Assembly: GCA_020346205.1 (NCBI GenBank)
Contig: CP070776.1
Location: forward strand, 60,547-67,948
From: Deltaproteobacteria bacterium
GTDB taxonomy: Bacteria; Desulfobacterota; Desulfobulbia; Desulfobulbales; BM004
Direction of reading: 5' to 3'
DNA: 7,402 bases
The translations under genes were made by a program, and so were the position numbers. Below the pieces are notes generated by a model that was not told the DNA's origin, searched no databases, and saw only the letters and a program-made list of their open reading frames with translations. This document shows, one piece after another, positions 6,243-7,402 of the stretch; position 1 is the first letter of the stretch, and each line of letters opens with the position of its first letter.

Positions 6243-6980
6243 ATGAAAAAAATTGTTTTTTTTGTTGTGGTCTTTGTTTTTCTTCCCTCTGTTCTCTGGG
6301 CAAACAACAATGAAGGGAAAACAAGCAGCTTTCAGCAATTTCAGCAGGAGGTGAACCAGGCTTATACCAGTTACCGCGTGGCACTGTTCCAGACAAACAA
6401 AAAAAACCAGGCTAGGTCTCTGGAAAGCGCGGTGGATTTCCAGCAGCAGTGGTTGGCAATAACTGATAAATATATCGAAGCGCCCCCTGAAGTTTATGCC
6501 TCTGACCCGCAATGGGAGGATACGCTCCTGAAGATAGGTGACATTGCCGGTATGGGCATCCTTGAAATGCTGGATGGAAAACTAAGTGATGCCCATGAAA
6601 CCCTTGAGGCAATCCGGGATGAACTGGGAGCCCTGCGACAGAGAAACCAGGTGAGCACATTCAGCGACCATGTCAACAATTACCATGAGGCCATGGAATC
6701 CCTGCTGCACTTAGGCCTGAAGCCGGACGACATTGACAGCAAAGCAATGCTCAGTATTAGGGAAGAACTGGCTGTCCTTGAGTACCTGGCAAAAAAAATG
6801 CAGGAGAATGCTCCTGCAGATTACCTGGAAAATCAAAAATTCCACAAGGCTATGGAAGGTATATTCGAATCCCTGAAGAACCTTCGCCAGGCTGTGAACG
6901 GGGAAAACCCTGACAAGGTTGCGAAGGTGATTAAGGCATTAAAACCTGCCTATGCCAAAGTTTTTATAAAATTCGGTTAG
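6243..6980 (+). CDS. Exported all-helical protein of unknown function
   Basis: I do not recognise a named family with certainty. The 245-residue product starts with a signal peptide (lysines 2-3, hydrophobic 4-19) with likely cleavage after VLWA at residue 20, so it is probably periplasmic. The mature part is predicted almost wholly helical and has no cysteine, which excludes heme c and lipoprotein attachment. A notable stretch at about 117-153 runs AHETLEAIRDELGALRQRN and then FSDHVNNYHEAMESLL, supplying H118, E119, H143, H148 and E152. The segment around 108-128 (LDG....D) resembles that around 216-236 (VNG....D), suggesting two related helical hairpins of a cytochrome b562 or c' type bundle. 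It ends AYAKVFIKFG. It lies 109 nt after the solute-binding gene without a clear terminator between, and a strong terminator follows. It could be a metal-binding or stress-related periplasmic protein; this is inference. Confidence 0.8.
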   Translation: MKKIVFFVVVFVFLPSVLWANNNEGKTSSFQQFQQEVNQAYTSYRVALFQTNKKNQARSLESAVDFQQQWLAITDKYIEAPPEVYASDPQWEDTLLKIGDIAGMGILEMLDGKLSDAHETLEAIRDELGALRQRNQVSTFSDHVNNYHEAMESLLHLGLKPDDIDSKAMLSIREELAVLEYLAKKMQENAPADYLENQKFHKAMEGIFESLKNLRQAVNGENPDKVAKVIKALKPAYAKVFIKFG

Positions 6981-7002
6981 TAACAAAAACACTAAATAAG
7001 AA

Positions 7003-7061
7003 AGGGACAGATTTATAGCGCCTATAGAAAAGCTGAAAATAAATCTGTCCCTCTTTTTTTT
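7003..7061. terminator. Strong (probably bidirectional) terminator built from a GGGACAGATTTAT palindrome
   Basis: GGGACAGATTTAT (7004-7016) and ATAAATCTGTCCC (7039-7051) form a perfect 13-bp stem, extended by A7003-T7052, with a 22-nt loop. Eight T residues follow at 7054-7061, so it fits an intrinsic terminator for the rightward gene ending at 6980. On the other strand the stem is followed by TTTCTTATTT, so it can also stop the leftward YegP-like gene. The stem sequence and large loop also resemble dispersed palindromic repeats linked to Y1/REP-associated transposases in other genomes; whether it is repeated here cannot be seen. Confidence 0.85.
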
Positions 7062-7075
7062 AACAAGTAAGAGCT

Positions 7076-7402
7076 TCAGCACAAATCATCAATACTTGTT
7101 GTAGGGCCGTTTTTCATAACGGACTGAATACCATTATCCATTGCCGCCTCAGATGAATAAAATTGGCTCTTGCCGATTACCTGGTGGTTTTTGGCTTTCA
7201 GCACAAAAAAACTTTTGTCACTGGAGCTTTCTTTTCTCTCAAAAAGATCATTGAGATTGGCGTTTGCCTGTACGGATGCAATGCCGCTTTTAGCCCCGCT
7301 TTTGTCTTTATACATCTGACTGGTGAGAATTACCTGACCGTTTGATGCCTTCAGGTTAAAATAGAATTTGCCGTCTTTCGCCTGCTTGATCTCATATTTT
7401 CC
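7076..7402 (-). CDS. YegP-like DUF1508 protein (5' end outside window)
   Basis: Reading leftward from the window edge, an open frame of 108 codons ends in TGA at 7078-7076 (last residues IDDLC). It contains two tandem DUF1508 units. The first is GKYEIKQAKDGKFYFNLKAS followed by NGQVILTSQMY and GIASVQANA. The second has SFFVLKAKNHQVIGKSQFY followed by GIQSVMKNG. The F.LKA.N.QVI..S..Y signature is diagnostic, and the two-unit layout matches E. coli YegP (about 110 residues), so only a few N-terminal residues are probably missing. An internal ATG at 7315 would split the first unit and is not the true start. The molecular function of the family is poorly known. The gene is convergent with the one ending at 6980, with the shared terminator between them. 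Confidence 0.9.
   Translation of the reverse strand, partial: GKYEIKQAKDGKFYFNLKASNGQVILTSQMYKDKSGAKSGIASVQANANLNDLFERKESSSDKSFFVLKAKNHQVIGKSQFYSSEAAMDNGIQSVMKNGPTTSIDDLC

Noticed and set aside
7163..7345. Rightward 60-codon frame over the YegP-like gene
   Set aside because: It is antiparallel to a clear two-unit DUF1508 protein and has no motif of its own.

Overview
The window reads as ordinary bacterial chromosome, most likely from an anaerobic or facultative Gram-negative bacterium. A sulfate-reducer-like Desulfobacterota (deltaproteobacterial) relative is my best guess, with moderate confidence. The reasons are a thiSGH thiazole block that uses the radical-SAM, oxygen-sensitive ThiH instead of the oxidase ThiO; a membrane HD-GYP protein with a periplasmic c-type heme sensor; and two exported proteins with classical signal peptides. 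No phylogenetic marker is present, so the assignment is inference. Base composition looks mid-range inside genes and clearly AT-rich between them. I see no tRNA, rRNA, CRISPR array, transposase gene or prophage gene.

Layout. Positions 1-1970 are the tail of a thiamin thiazole operon: the 3' end of thiS, then thiG (GTG start one base after the thiS stop) and thiH (4-nt gap). ThiS carries sulfur as a thiocarboxylate, ThiH makes dehydroglycine from tyrosine, and ThiG condenses these with deoxyxylulose phosphate. Positions 2052-2627 encode a complete DNA-3-methyladenine glycosylase I (Tag), preceded by a small AT-rich inverted repeat. Positions 2826-4274 encode a transmembrane protein with a Tll0287-like (DUF3365) heme domain, HAMP and HD-GYP, probably a redox- or ligand-gated c-di-GMP phosphodiesterase. 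A TATAAT-containing candidate promoter lies upstream of it. Positions 4342-5103 encode a conserved protein of unknown function without an export signal.

The right part holds an AT-rich spacer with a hairpin and a tandem 8-bp repeat, then an orphan family 3 solute-binding protein (5282-6133), then an exported, all-helical, cysteine-free protein of unknown function (6243-6980). A strong stem-loop with a T-tract (7003-7061) separates these rightward genes from a leftward YegP-like DUF1508 protein that runs off the right edge. The stem carries the sequence GGGACAGATTTAT and its complement, which resembles dispersed palindromes seen near Y1/REP-associated transposases.

Apart from the thi genes, the genes look like independent units rather than one pathway. 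I found no convincing undescribed multi-gene system. The most interesting items are the heme-sensing HD-GYP protein, whose periplasmic domain lacks a spare cysteine ligand, the histidine/glutamate-rich secreted helical protein, and the possibly dispersed palindrome used as a terminator.
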